Notes under the pieces: model-generated | Databases searched by the model: none | What the model was told of the DNA's origin: nothing | Seen by the model: only the letters and a program-made list of their open reading frames with translations | Translations under genes and position numbers: made by a program | From: Kamptonema sp. UHCC 0994 | GTDB taxonomy: Bacteria > Cyanobacteriota > Cyanobacteriia > Cyanobacteriales > Microcoleaceae | Length of the DNA: 64,000 nt | Assembly (NCBI RefSeq): GCF_029167235.1 | Contig: NZ_JARFTR010000300.1 | Coordinates: 1-64,000 of the forward strand | Reading direction: 5' to 3' | In this document: positions 7,555 through 16,845 of the stretch, piece by piece | Position numbering within the stretch: position 1 is the stretch's first letter | Layout of the letters: every line of letters begins with the position of its first letter

Positions 7555-8574
7555 ATGAACGAATACATGAAAGCATTTCAGAACATCGCGCAATCAGCCG
7601 CAGTCGTAGCGATGGATAATGATAAATCATTAGAAATTAAGGAATCTGCTACAAATTTGAGTAAGTCAATTCAGCCTTGCTTTGACGAATTGAGAGAATC
7701 GGCTACCAGACTTAAGGGATTTGTCCAGAAATGCCGCAACGATCTATATCACGCTGAAGACGTTTGGACTTGTAAACTTGGGATTGCCCAAGCTTCAAAA
7801 CAGCAAATATGGCAACAGATTGGCGAGCTAAGTGGCTGTCATTTTAGAATGCGTGAATTAGGTAGTCAATGTAAAAACTCAGCGCTCGAAAAAGCTCAAG
7901 ATTATTGGGATAAAAACTTTGAAATCCGAGTAAGACAGAAATGGTTTATTGATGCAACGCAGAAACAAAAAAAAGGTATTGGCTGGAAAGAAAAAGATGA
8001 TTTTATTAAAGATATTCCCGTCATTTTGAATTTTATTTATACAGAAGTCAATAAAATTATTAAGCACAGCTTGATTCTGGTTTATCAAGACATTAGCACG
8101 ATTAACCTAGAATTTATTACGCAGTGTATCAGTATTTTAGATGGACAGACAAAAGCTGCGTGGAATCATCAGATGATTCTAATTGGTAGTGAAATAAAAA
8201 ATAAATTTGAGAGTCCGACAGTTTACCTACCTCAGAATACCAAAGCATTGAGGTCTGCACTTAGTCCTGCTCTGGATAATTTAATCAAACAGCGTTTAGG
8301 TGATCTTTCTTGGGAAGAGGTTGAAAAGTTTAAAAAAGAGGTTTCAACCGAGATTGATAATTTCATTAATTCCATCTTTGAGGACATATTAAAACTAGCA
8401 AATAAAGCTTTAGTTCAAGCAATAGAATTTTATAATGAATTTCTCAAAAAGCAAGAGAGATATCAGCAAGAAACACCTGCACAACGTCAAGCTGAAAGAG
8501 ACTGGATTGATTCGCAATGGGCAGAAATTAAGAAAGTAGAAAAAGCTATTAAAGTCATGAATCCTTTGGCTTAA
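7555..8574 (+). CDS. Hypothetical helical protein
   Basis: 339 residues, almost all alpha-helical by composition, with long amphipathic stretches and no nucleotide-binding motif. The segment around residues 255-300 resembles the helical stalk of dynamin-like proteins in pattern only; there is no GTPase domain. Lys- and Asn-rich with AT-rich codons. The ATG at 7555 comes after an AT-rich promoter-like stretch shared with the divergent 488-residue gene, so the two may act together. Confidence 0.65.
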   Translation: MNEYMKAFQNIAQSAAVVAMDNDKSLEIKESATNLSKSIQPCFDELRESATRLKGFVQKCRNDLYHAEDVWTCKLGIAQASKQQIWQQIGELSGCHFRMRELGSQCKNSALEKAQDYWDKNFEIRVRQKWFIDATQKQKKGIGWKEKDDFIKDIPVILNFIYTEVNKIIKHSLILVYQDISTINLEFITQCISILDGQTKAAWNHQMILIGSEIKNKFESPTVYLPQNTKALRSALSPALDNLIKQRLGDLSWEEVEKFKKEVSTEIDNFINSIFEDILKLANKALVQAIEFYNEFLKKQERYQQETPAQRQAERDWIDSQWAEIKKVEKAIKVMNPLA

Positions 8575-8628
8575 GTCCTTAAACTACTGTCATTTTACTA
8601 AAGCAATCATATCCCCTCCTGCACACGC

Positions 8629-8634
8629 TATAAT
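8629..8634 (+). promoter_or_regulatory. -10 element of toxin-antitoxin copy 1
   Basis: TATAAT within CACACGCTATAATAAACT, about 35 bases before the antitoxin ATG. The same context recurs before copy 2 at 9325-9330 but with TAAAAT. No clear -35 box. Confidence 0.4.
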
Positions 8635-8668
8635 AAACTCAACCCAAAAAACTCAAGGAGCAAATACA

Positions 8669-8881
8669 ATGACACCACAACTACTCGAACTAGAAGGAAC
8701 ATGGGAAGAAATTCTTACCCATGCTTCAGAATTAGCCGGTCATAGAGTTCGCGTAACCGTTATTCCTGACAGTGAACCACTAAAGTCAGCAGAAGAATGT
8801 TTCCGTCAAGGATGGCACGAAGCAATGACAGGACAGACAATACCGCTTTCTGAACTATGGGATGGAATTGATGCAGAATGA
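8669..8881 (+). CDS. Antitoxin-like protein, module copy 1
   Basis: 70 residues with a strong AAGGAG site. The N-terminal half (LELEGTWEEILTHASELAG, then HRVRVTVIP) is the kind found in small cyanobacterial antitoxin-like proteins before RelE/ParE-type genes. The C-terminal part, likely the toxin-binding region, ends in LSELWDGIDAE. The toxin frame starts inside the last codons. Its first 37 residues are identical to those of the second copy at 9358. Confidence 0.75.
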   Translation: MTPQLLELEGTWEEILTHASELAGHRVRVTVIPDSEPLKSAEECFRQGWHEAMTGQTIPLSELWDGIDAE

Positions 8882-9272
8882 TCCACCTTTAATAGAGATT
8901 AAACCGACGCGGGAGTTCCAAGGTAACTTACGCGCTTTATCCAAAAAGTACCGTCATATCCGCTCTGATGTTCAGGCGATTATTGAACTGCTGCAAGCTG
9001 GAGAATTGCTTGGCGACAAGATACCTGGGACTGGTTACGAAGTTTTTAAAGTGCGTGTCAAAAACAGTGATATCAAGAAAGGAAAAAGCGCTGGATATCG
9101 ACTCATTTATTATGTTAAAACGCTGACAAGCATCATCTTGATTGCCATTTATTCAAAATCAGAACAATCAGACATAGCCGCCGAGCAAATTCAACAAATT
9201 GTAACAGATTTTAATAACTTGCTCCTCACAAAAGATGAAAGACAAGATACAGAAATTAATGACTTAGACTAA
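8871..9272 (+). CDS. RelE/ParE-type toxin-like protein, copy 1
   Basis: 133 residues from ATG 8871, overlapping the antitoxin stop by 11 bases; ATG 8862 is also open, but the start of copy 2 supports 8871. RelE-superfamily features: FQGNLRALSKKYRHI helix pair, then FKVRVKNSDIKKGKSAGYRLIYY beta hairpin and ILIAIYSKSEQ strand. The family cleaves ribosome-bound mRNA or inhibits gyrase; which applies is not visible. The Tyr/Arg/Lys set on the hairpin is consistent with an active fold. Confidence 0.8.
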   Translation: MQNDPPLIEIKPTREFQGNLRALSKKYRHIRSDVQAIIELLQAGELLGDKIPGTGYEVFKVRVKNSDIKKGKSAGYRLIYYVKTLTSIILIAIYSKSEQSDIAAEQIQQIVTDFNNLLLTKDERQDTEINDLD

Positions 9273-9357
9273 CCTGAAGATGAAATAATAGATTAGTTAA
9301 GACTGATCGCACTTGTTCACACGCTAAAATAAACTTAGTCACAATTCTATCAAAAAA

Positions 9358-9570
9358 ATGACACCACAACTACTCGAACTAGAAGGAACATGGGAAGAAA
9401 TTCTTACCCATGCTTCAGAATTAGCAGGTCATCGGGTTCGCGTGACCGTTATTCCTGACAGCGAACCAATCCCCTCTCCAGAAGAAAGCTTTCGCCAAGC
9501 ATGGCGAGAAATAAAAACAGGAAAGGTACGACCAGTATCTGAACTGTGGGAGGGAATTGATGCAGAGTAA
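9358..9570 (+). CDS. Antitoxin-like protein, module copy 2
   Basis: 70 residues. Residues 1-37 are identical to copy 1 and the first 68 coding bases are also identical, while the last 30 residues differ (SPEESFRQAWREIKTG against SAEECFRQGWHEAMTG). The upstream AAGGAG of copy 1 is missing; only ATCAAAAAA precedes the ATG. Translation may therefore be weaker. Next gene overlaps the 3' end. Confidence 0.75.
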   Translation: MTPQLLELEGTWEEILTHASELAGHRVRVTVIPDSEPIPSPEESFRQAWREIKTGKVRPVSELWEGIDAE

Positions 9571-9943
9571 AGCTACTTCAATTCAGGTGTATTTTGCGGA
9601 TCAATTTCAAAGCAATTTACGCGCATTGTCCAAAAAGTACCGCCACATACGCTCAGATGTTCAGCCGATAATTGAACAACTTCAAGTGGGAGAACTGCCC
9701 GGTAATCAAATATCAGGAATAGATGATATTGTGTTTAAGGTGCGAGTCAAAAACAGCGATATAAAAAAGGGCAAAAGTGCTGGCTATAGACTGATATATC
9801 ACGTTCAAATACCTACAATTATCTTCTTGATGACTATTTATGCAAAATCAGAACAAGTAGACATTTCAGCCTCGGAAATTTGCCGAATTATCAGTGAGTT
9901 ACCAGATGTTAGTAACCCCGAAAAAACACAAGATGATGAATGA
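9560..9943 (+). CDS. RelE/ParE-type toxin-like protein, copy 2
   Basis: 127 residues from ATG 9560, overlapping the copy-2 antitoxin by 11 bases. Same core as copy 1: FQSNLRALSKKYRHIRSDVQ, FKVRVKNSDIKKGKSAGYRL, then a strand ending in YAKSEQ. N-terminus and C-terminal tail differ clearly. Ends 9 bases before the convergent argS stop. Probably still intact, as no frameshift or stop interrupts it. Confidence 0.8.
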   Translation: MQSKATSIQVYFADQFQSNLRALSKKYRHIRSDVQPIIEQLQVGELPGNQISGIDDIVFKVRVKNSDIKKGKSAGYRLIYHVQIPTIIFLMTIYAKSEQVDISASEICRIISELPDVSNPEKTQDDE

Positions 9944-9952
9944 TATCAAATA

Positions 9953-11710
9953 TCACATTCTCTCCAACACTCCAATCCCCAACAAACCCAACCCCAACTT
10001 CAAAGTCCTGGCCGTCAAATCGCACAAAACTAACCGCGAAGTCCTCAAAGGTTCCTCAGATTTCAACACCGGACACTGTTCAAAAAACTGATGAAACTTC
10101 TGACTTAACTCAAACAAATACTGACAAATCCGATTAGGTAACAAATCCCCCTCAACAGCATTCACAACGTCACTAAACTGCAATAAATGCTTAGCCAAAA
10201 CTAACTCTGCATCGTCCTTTAAAACCACTTTCGCATCCACACCTAAATTATCAAAATCAATTTTTCCCTTTCGTCCAATCCCCTTAACCCGCACATAAGC
10301 ATTTAGCAAATAAGGAGCCGTATTACCTTTAAGATCCAACATCTTATCGTAACTAAAAGTATAATTGCTCGTGCGATTTTGGCTCAAATCTGCATACTTC
10401 ACCGCACTTAAACCAATCACCTTGGCAACATTAGCAATAAACTCCTCAGTTTCCTCTCTCTCTTCTTCCTTTAACCGCTTTTCCAAATCAGCACGCGATC
10501 GCACTATAGCCTCATCCAACAAATCCCGCAACCGCACTGTCTCCCCGGAACGAGTTTTCGACTTCTTCCCATCTTCTCCCAACACCAACCCAAAAGGAAC
10601 GTGAACAATCTCCACATCATCAGGAATCCAACCAGCCTTTCTCGCTACCTGAAAAAATTGGGCAAAATGGTTAGCTTGTCCAGAATCCGTAACATAAATT
10701 AACCGATTTGCACCATCTTTCTCAATCCGATAGCGCAGTGCGGCTAAATCAGTTGTGGCATAGTTAAAACCGCCATCTGACTTCTGGACAATTAACGGTA
10801 AAGGTTCACCTTCTTTATTAGTAAAACCTTCCACAAACACGCACTTTGCACCGTTATCTTCCACCAATAAACCCAATTTTGTCAAATCTTCGACAACAGC
10901 AGGTAACAGCGGATTGTAAAAAGATTCGCCGCGTTCAGTTAATTTAATATCCAGTAAATCGTAGATAACTTGAAACTCGCGACGGGATTGTTCGCATAGC
11001 AAATTCCAAGCGCGGCGGGTATCTTCCGCACCTGCTTGTAAGCGCACAACCTCTTGTCTGGCTGTTTCTTTAAAGGTTTCATCTTCATCAAACCGCTTTT
11101 TAGCTTTGCGATAAAAATCAACTAAATCCCCTAAATCCAAAGCATCAGCAGTTGTCAACGCCTCCGGGTAAACTTCCCGTAAATAGGCGATTAACATTCC
11201 GAATTGCGTACCCCAATCGCCAACATGATTTAAGCGTAAAACATCGTGACCTTGAAATTCTAAAATCCGCGCTAGACAATCTCCAATAATTGTCGATCGC
11301 AAATGTCCGACGTGCATTTCCTTAGCAATATTCGGACTAGAAAAATCGATCGCCACTCGCTGCGGCGTTTTTGTCGGCGCAATTCCCAAACGCGGATTGT
11401 TAGCGATCGCATTCACTTCCCCCTCCAAGTACCCAGGTTTCAGCGTTAAATTGATAAAACCAGGGCCCGCGATCGTTGGAGTTTCGCACAAATCCGCCAC
11501 ATCTAGATTTTCAATAATTGCCGATGCGATCGCGCGCGGCGGTTTCCCCAACTTCTTCGTCAGCGACATCGCCGCATTACACTGATAGTCACCGAAATTA
11601 GGATTACTCGCTAATACCAGCATCGGATCTGTACCCGCCACATCTTCACCAAATGCTGCGATCAGTGCTTTGTCAAATTTTGCTTTAAGCCGTTCAATAG
11701 TAGAAGCCAT
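9953..11710 (-). CDS. argS: Arginyl-tRNA synthetase
   Basis: 585 residues, normal for class I ArgRS, which charges tRNA-Arg with arginine using ATP. Visible: N-terminal Add1-type domain (about 1-110), HIGH-like motif [12 protein letters not shown] after [15 protein letters not shown]-like region [15 protein letters not shown]-terminal anticodon-binding helices ending [10 protein letters not shown]. Start at ATG 11710 (MASTIERL). The open frame runs upstream to 11821 but that part is low-complexity Phe/Ser sequence from a purine-rich repeat and is not expected to be translated. Confidence 0.97.
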   Translation of the reverse strand: MASTIERLKAKFDKALIAAFGEDVAGTDPMLVLASNPNFGDYQCNAAMSLTKKLGKPPRAIASAIIENLDVADLCETPTIAGPGFINLTLKPGYLEGEVNAIANNPRLGIAPTKTPQRVAIDFSSPNIAKEMHVGHLRSTIIGDCLARILEFQGHDVLRLNHVGDWGTQFGMLIAYLREVYPEALTTADALDLGDLVDFYRKAKKRFDEDETFKETARQEVVRLQAGAEDTRRAWNLLCEQSRREFQVIYDLLDIKLTERGESFYNPLLPAVVEDLTKLGLLVEDNGAKCVFVEGFTNKEGEPLPLIVQKSDGGFNYATTDLAALRYRIEKDGANRLIYVTDSGQANHFAQFFQVARKAGWIPDDVEIVHVPFGLVLGEDGKKSKTRSGETVRLRDLLDEAIVRSRADLEKRLKEEEREETEEFIANVAKVIGLSAVKYADLSQNRTSNYTFSYDKMLDLKGNTAPYLLNAYVRVKGIGRKGKIDFDNLGVDAKVVLKDDAELVLAKHLLQFSDVVNAVEGDLLPNRICQYLFELSQKFHQFFEQCPVLKSEEPLRTSRLVLCDLTARTLKLGLGLLGIGVLERM

Positions 11711-11714
11711 AATT

Positions 11715-11883
11715 TTAAGGAAGAAGGAAGAAGGAAGAAGGAAGAAGCAAAAAGCAAAAAAGAAGAAAAAAGAGGGGGAGGATGGGGGAGATGTGGAGGA
11801 TGGGTAATTAGCAATTAGCAATTAGCAATTAGCGATTATCAATTACCAATTACCAATTACCAATTACCAATTACCAATTACTA
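11715..11883. repeat. Purine-rich tract and AATTACC/AATTAGC heptamer array
   Basis: 11715-11805 is a G/A-rich low-complexity tract (GAAGAAGGAAGAA, then GGGGGAGGATGGGGG). 11806-11883 is a heptamer array, first AATTAGC units then AATTACC units. It fills the whole gap between the taxis kinase stop and argS. Confidence 0.8.
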
Positions 11884-11889
11884 AGATAA

Positions 11890-14800
11890 TTAAGCGCCAG
11901 CAGGAGCAGGAGCCCCAACCACTTCACCCTTAAGCATCCGAGAAGCAGCATCAAGCAAATGTTCCTCCAAATAAGGCTTAGTAAAATAGCCCCGTGCGCC
12001 CAAACTGTAAGCCATTTGGCGGTGTCGATCGGCCCCACGACTCGTCAACATTGCGATCGGTAACTCGCACAAAATCGAATCCTTTTGCATCCGCGATAAC
12101 AACTCCAAACCATCCATCCGAGGCATTTCAATATCGCAAAATACGATATCACAAGGCAAACCAGACTTCAATTTTTCCCAAGCTTCCTTACCATCGCGAG
12201 CCTCTTCAACTCGGTATCCAGACTTCTCAAAAGTAATCGAAAGCAGCGATCGCACCGTAATCGAATCATCCACAATCAGCACAGTCGGCTCATTCTTATC
12301 AGGAGGAGCCTCAGCAGGAGGTTGAGCATTATTTTCATCCCAAAACGCTCCACCAGCCTCTTTACTCAGCCTTCCCGTAGCTAAATCGATTAATTCCAGC
12401 ACATCTGCGATCGCCACAATGCGACCATCCCCCAACACCGTCGCCCCCGCAATCCCCACCGGCTTCGGTACAGGCCCCTCCAACTGCTTAATTACAATCT
12501 CCTGTTCAGTGGAAACCTGGTCAACCTGAACCGCCAAGAAAATCCCAGCCGTTCGCAGCACAATCACCGAAATCATGTCATCGTCAGCATTAAACCCGTA
12601 AACACTACCCCGACCCAAATAGCGGTTGTAGCCCAACAACTCCCGCAAATGGCGGAAAGGTAACATCGAACCCCGCCACTCAATACTATGCTGACCATCT
12701 GCCCCTACCTGCACCTGTTCGCGAGGGACATCGATCATATCTTCCACCCCATCCATCGGGAAAGCAATCCGAGCGCGATCGCTAATACAACAAAGCGCCT
12801 TAGAAATACTCAAAGTCAGCGGTAAGCGAATCGTAAACACAGTCCCCTTACCAACAGTCGAATCAATACTAATACTCCCTCGAATTTCGCTCAAGCTAGT
12901 CCGCACCACATCCATACCCACACCGCGCCCTGCAAATTCCGTCGCCTGTTCCTGGGTACTAAATCCCGGCATAAACAGCAAATCGTAAACATCAGCGCGA
13001 GACATTTTTTGCGCCCCCGCCGCAGTAATCAACCCTTGCTTGAGCGCCTTCGCCTTCACCTTTTGCGGATCGATCCCAGCCCCATCGTCAGAAATCGAAA
13101 TCACCGTCTGGTTCCCTTGATGGAACACCCGAATCGTAATCTTACCTACTGCGGGCTTACCACCGGCCTGTCGCACATCGGGAGTTTCAATCCCGTGAGT
13201 AATGGCATTATTCACCAGGTGAGTCATGGGGTCATATAACTGCTCCAGAATCATCTTGTCGATTAAAGTATCCTTACCCTCCACCACTAACTGCGCCTGC
13301 TTACCGCACTTAATCGAAATATCTCGCACCGCACGGGGTAGCCTGTCTGCGGTTTGAGCAAAAGGCATCATCCGCGCGCGAGTTAAGCCTTCTTGCAACT
13401 GAGTTGTAACTTGCCGTAATTGGCGAGTCACTTGGTCAGCCTCATCCACCAAAAATTCAATGTCAGCCGCCGACTCCCGGACGCGGACGATGAGCTCAAT
13501 AATCTCTTGAGACTGGCTATGGAAAGGAGTAAAGCGGTCTAATTCTATATCTGAGAAACCAAAGCGGTTGCTGCTGCTACCACTGTGCTGGTCATTACCC
13601 TGAGCCTCTGGCTGCCAAGTATTGCGATGAGCTTGGCGCGTCGCTAACAGAGAAATTTCTAGGAGCGATCGCTCATAGAGGTCTTGCATCCGCGCCCCCA
13701 CATCAGATAGCAGCGATACTTGATGCAGCAAATTATCCAAGAACTGCCGCATCCGCTCTTGATCCTGCTCCAAACTGTTGCGGTTAACCACCAGTTCCCC
13801 CATCAGGTTACTGAGGTTATCCAACTGCTTGACTGGAACCCGCATCGTCTGCTCGAAGGAACGGCGGTTAGGTCGAGCGTTGCGGCTAGCCTGTCCCATC
13901 ATAGTTTCCCGACCAGAACCCGCCTGACCTTTAATTTGATCGAGCAATATACCCAAGTCGCCAAATTCGTCATCAGTGGAATCTTCCAATTCCACAGAGG
14001 CAGATATTTTGCCGGAAATTGATGCAACTGTTGCCTCTGGAGCCCCATCTTCTGAATCTATCAGCAAGTCTTCCAAGTCGGAGAAAACATCTGATTGCAA
14101 GGCATCATCTACTTGGTCAGAATCATCGATCTCACCTACCTCACTCAACATCGCTTCTAAATCAGCAAAATCCTCCCCTAGACTATCGGAGTCTGATAAT
14201 TCGTTATCGGAGTCGTTTGCACTTAGCTGGCTTGTCAAATTTGGCCTCATCTTTGTTGCCTCACTTGCTAATTCTGAGTTCATCGAGACTTCGGCATCTT
14301 TCGAGTCTAGCAAGTCATCCCAACTTCCTTCCTCGGCAGGATTTTCTGTTACTGCGATCGAGGTATCCGCCGACTCGGAAACTTCCAATTCCCCCAACAA
14401 ATCCATTTCAGTTTCCAACCAGTTATCCGGTGCAACTGGTATTTCATCGACATCGCCGATCTCGGATAATTCTCCTAGATCGTTTTCCATTTCCAGATCG
14501 AAATCGCCTTCAGATTCCAACAACTCATCTAGCAATTCCAGTTCATTACTATCTTCAGTGTCGTTGTTAGAGGTTGTAGATAGAGCGCTGGCAATTTCTT
14601 CGTCTTCCCCAAATCCTTCCCAGTCTGAGAGTTCGGCATTTTCCCCAGACATATCTAAACTAGGCAATTCTAAATCGTTTGCACTCTCTAAATCGAGCCA
14701 ATTTTCTACATTTCCGGCTGCTTCTAAGTCATCATTGCCAAGGTCTGGCTCTGAGCCAAAAAGTTCATCAAAATCGCTATCTTGGGACTCAACTGCTGCA

Positions 14801-16707
14801 CGGGATGAGGCGATTTCTTCGGCTTCGCTTTCCTCAGCAAAGTTTGCTCCATCCCCAAACAAAGCATCTAAATCTGAATTTTCTAACCCCAGTTCTGGCA
14901 AAGCGGTTTCTGCCTCTTCTTGGTCGAGAGAATCTGTAAACCAATTTCCATCAAGTTCGCCCTCTTCATCGAGGTTCGGTATCATGTCTAGCGAGGAAAT
15001 TTCTGTTTGTTGCTCGTTGCTAAAGTCAGCTTCAAGCTCTTGATTGTTATCAGTTTCACTGACTGGAGCGATCGCTAATAGCTCTGTCAAGTCATCGTCA
15101 TCCACATCTAAATCTAATAGGGATTCGGAATTTTCGGGATTCTGGGTTTCTCCCCCGCTCAAGAGCTCCCCTTCCCCTTCCTCTTCTCCTAACATGAAAT
15201 CTCCCCCAAACAAGCTGGTAAGATCGTCTGTTGGTGGAAAGGGTCTAACTACTTCTTTTTGTTGCTCTTCTTCGTCAAATAACAGGTCTGTAAAATCACC
15301 AGAATTATCATCGTCTAATGGCGGCAAACCGATAGCCTCTCCAGAGGTCATTTCTGGAGGAATATCATCCTCTTCTTCCCAAGTACCGTCGAGGTCTGGC
15401 GTGTCGCCCTCAAACAAATCCGCTAAGGTGTTAAGTTCTGCTATCCCTACTTCTGGCCCGCTTCTGCTGGAGCCTTTAAAGGAAAGTGCCTCCTGATCTG
15501 GCGTTCCAAACGGTGTCCCGTCGTCAAACTGAAGCATGGTTTCATGGTAGCTGTCGCTGCCATCTCCCCATTCAAAGCCTGAATTAGTGCTACTTTCTAC
15601 CTTGTTAAATATTTCATCGAGATCCATTTCGGAATCTGTACTATTGTTAGAATTTTCTGCTAATTCTTCTAATCCGTCATCTTCTTCTTCGTTGAATTCT
15701 ACGCCTGTTAAATCCCAAAGGGTTTCTTCTGCTGTTTCTCCTTGTCCGTAATCATCGGCGAAGGCCAGCAAATCTTCTAACTCACTGTCGTTTTCTTCTG
15801 CGATCGCAGGTTCTGGTGGTAATAGAGCGAGCAGATTTTGACCGGGCGCGATCTCGGCTTCTCGACCGGCGACGATCAGTTCTTGGGCTTGTTTGATGTC
15901 TCTAATGACTACTTGTGCCAGGGTGCGATAGGTGTTTTCTGGATTGGCGATCGCTCTTTCTACTGTTCCAATTAATTCCGCCCAGTTACGGAGTTCAAAT
16001 TGTTCGCCTGCTGCCTTGAAATTGCTGCAAATTTTATCTAGTTGCTGCCGACTTTCTGAACCTTCTGGACGCTTAAATGCTTGCAACATTTGCCGCAGTT
16101 GGTCGGTCACATCTGAGCGAAAAATTAGTTGTAGTGCGCTTTCTTCTTTTGCCTGTACAGGAGCTTTTGATTTTTGTAATGGGGCTACAACTGATAAGTT
16201 TCGAGATCCTACCCCTCCAATTGCCCCGACCATTACTGTCTCTGGTTCGTACAATTCGCTGGCTTCCCAAACACCGCCACTTTGTTTGACTATTTGGGCG
16301 AGGTGGTTGTTGAGTTCTTGAAATACTGGTTCTACTTCTTTAAGCATTTGGTCGGCAGTTTCTTCTGTCAGGCCAAAGGGCCCCGATAACTGCTCGATCA
16401 GTGTGCTCATGGTATCGAAAACCCGCAGGAAATATGATTCTAGCTTCTGATCTACCTTTACGCCTTCGCATTCTTTGAGAACTTTAAAACTATCTTCTAA
16501 GCGATGAGCGGTTTGTTGAATGCTGCTGAGTCCCAACATTGCCGCTCCACCTTTGACTGAGTGAGCGGCTCTAAATACTTCGTTAACAAGTTCTTGGTCT
16601 TCAATAGTGGATTGCAGATTTAGCAAGCCTTGTTCAATTGTATTGAGGTGGTCTTTTGCCTCCTCAATAAAGTAACCCATAATCCTTTGTTGTTGCTCCG
16701 GCAGCAT
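11890..16707 (-). CDS. hmpE: Hybrid CheA-type histidine kinase of pilus taxis
   Basis: 1605 residues from ATG 16707 (GGAG just upstream; a TTG at 16719 is also open). Order: Hpt/P1 domain at 1-110 with His49 in AAHSVKGGAAMLG; a second helical region; a very acidic Asp/Glu/Ser linker at about 280-960; dimerisation helices; HATPase with NNAITHGIE, DDGAGID and GRGVGMDVV; CheW-like domain; C-terminal receiver with VLIVDDS, DIEMPRMDG and a KPY lysine. It passes phosphate from the receptor to response regulators steering type IV pilus motility. Related to PilL of Synechocystis and HmpE of Nostoc. Last gene of a four-gene cluster. Confidence 0.92.
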   Translation of the reverse strand: MLPEQQQRIMGYFIEEAKDHLNTIEQGLLNLQSTIEDQELVNEVFRAAHSVKGGAAMLGLSSIQQTAHRLEDSFKVLKECEGVKVDQKLESYFLRVFDTMSTLIEQLSGPFGLTEETADQMLKEVEPVFQELNNHLAQIVKQSGGVWEASELYEPETVMVGAIGGVGSRNLSVVAPLQKSKAPVQAKEESALQLIFRSDVTDQLRQMLQAFKRPEGSESRQQLDKICSNFKAAGEQFELRNWAELIGTVERAIANPENTYRTLAQVVIRDIKQAQELIVAGREAEIAPGQNLLALLPPEPAIAEENDSELEDLLAFADDYGQGETAEETLWDLTGVEFNEEEDDGLEELAENSNNSTDSEMDLDEIFNKVESSTNSGFEWGDGSDSYHETMLQFDDGTPFGTPDQEALSFKGSSRSGPEVGIAELNTLADLFEGDTPDLDGTWEEEDDIPPEMTSGEAIGLPPLDDDNSGDFTDLLFDEEEQQKEVVRPFPPTDDLTSLFGGDFMLGEEEGEGELLSGGETQNPENSESLLDLDVDDDDLTELLAIAPVSETDNNQELEADFSNEQQTEISSLDMIPNLDEEGELDGNWFTDSLDQEEAETALPELGLENSDLDALFGDGANFAEESEAEEIASSRAAVESQDSDFDELFGSEPDLGNDDLEAAGNVENWLDLESANDLELPSLDMSGENAELSDWEGFGEDEEIASALSTTSNNDTEDSNELELLDELLESEGDFDLEMENDLGELSEIGDVDEIPVAPDNWLETEMDLLGELEVSESADTSIAVTENPAEEGSWDDLLDSKDAEVSMNSELASEATKMRPNLTSQLSANDSDNELSDSDSLGEDFADLEAMLSEVGEIDDSDQVDDALQSDVFSDLEDLLIDSEDGAPEATVASISGKISASVELEDSTDDEFGDLGILLDQIKGQAGSGRETMMGQASRNARPNRRSFEQTMRVPVKQLDNLSNLMGELVVNRNSLEQDQERMRQFLDNLLHQVSLLSDVGARMQDLYERSLLEISLLATRQAHRNTWQPEAQGNDQHSGSSSNRFGFSDIELDRFTPFHSQSQEIIELIVRVRESAADIEFLVDEADQVTRQLRQVTTQLQEGLTRARMMPFAQTADRLPRAVRDISIKCGKQAQLVVEGKDTLIDKMILEQLYDPMTHLVNNAITHGIETPDVRQAGGKPAVGKITIRVFHQGNQTVISISDDGAGIDPQKVKAKALKQGLITAAGAQKMSRADVYDLLFMPGFSTQEQATEFAGRGVGMDVVRTSLSEIRGSISIDSTVGKGTVFTIRLPLTLSISKALCCISDRARIAFPMDGVEDMIDVPREQVQVGADGQHSIEWRGSMLPFRHLRELLGYNRYLGRGSVYGFNADDDMISVIVLRTAGIFLAVQVDQVSTEQEIVIKQLEGPVPKPVGIAGATVLGDGRIVAIADVLELIDLATGRLSKEAGGAFWDENNAQPPAEAPPDKNEPTVLIVDDSITVRSLLSITFEKSGYRVEEARDGKEAWEKLKSGLPCDIVFCDIEMPRMDGLELLSRMQKDSILCELPIAMLTSRGADRHRQMAYSLGARGYFTKPYLEEHLLDAASRMLKGEVVGAPAPAGA

Positions 16708-16724
16708 AATTCGCTCCAAATTTT

Positions 16725-16794
16725 GTTAATTGTTAACTGTTAACTGTTAACTGTTAACTATTAGTTGTTAACTATTAGTTGTTAACTGTTAACA
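16725..16794. repeat. Heptamer array (GTTAACT/GTTAACA family)
   Basis: Units TGTTAAC and variants (TATTAGT) fill the gap between receptor and kinase genes. A C-rich tract (CCCCTGCTCCCC) follows at 16801-16845. Confidence 0.8.
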
Positions 16795-16845
16795 TTAATT
16801 CCCTTCCTCTGCTCCCCTGCTCCCCATCTCCCCCTCTCCCCTGCT

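Noticed and set aside
11711..11821. N-terminal extension of argS (Phe/Ser-rich, 37 codons)
   Set aside because: It translates a purine-rich repeat; the MASTIERL start at 11710 agrees with the ArgRS family.
13976..15043. Long plus-strand ORF of 355 codons, Ser/Lys-rich
   Set aside because: It is antisense to the acidic linker of the hybrid CheA gene; the Ser-rich translation follows from the Asp/Glu/Ser codons on the other strand.
16073..16321. Small ORFs on both strands within the taxis kinase gene
   Set aside because: They lie entirely inside the kinase coding sequence and lack ribosome sites.
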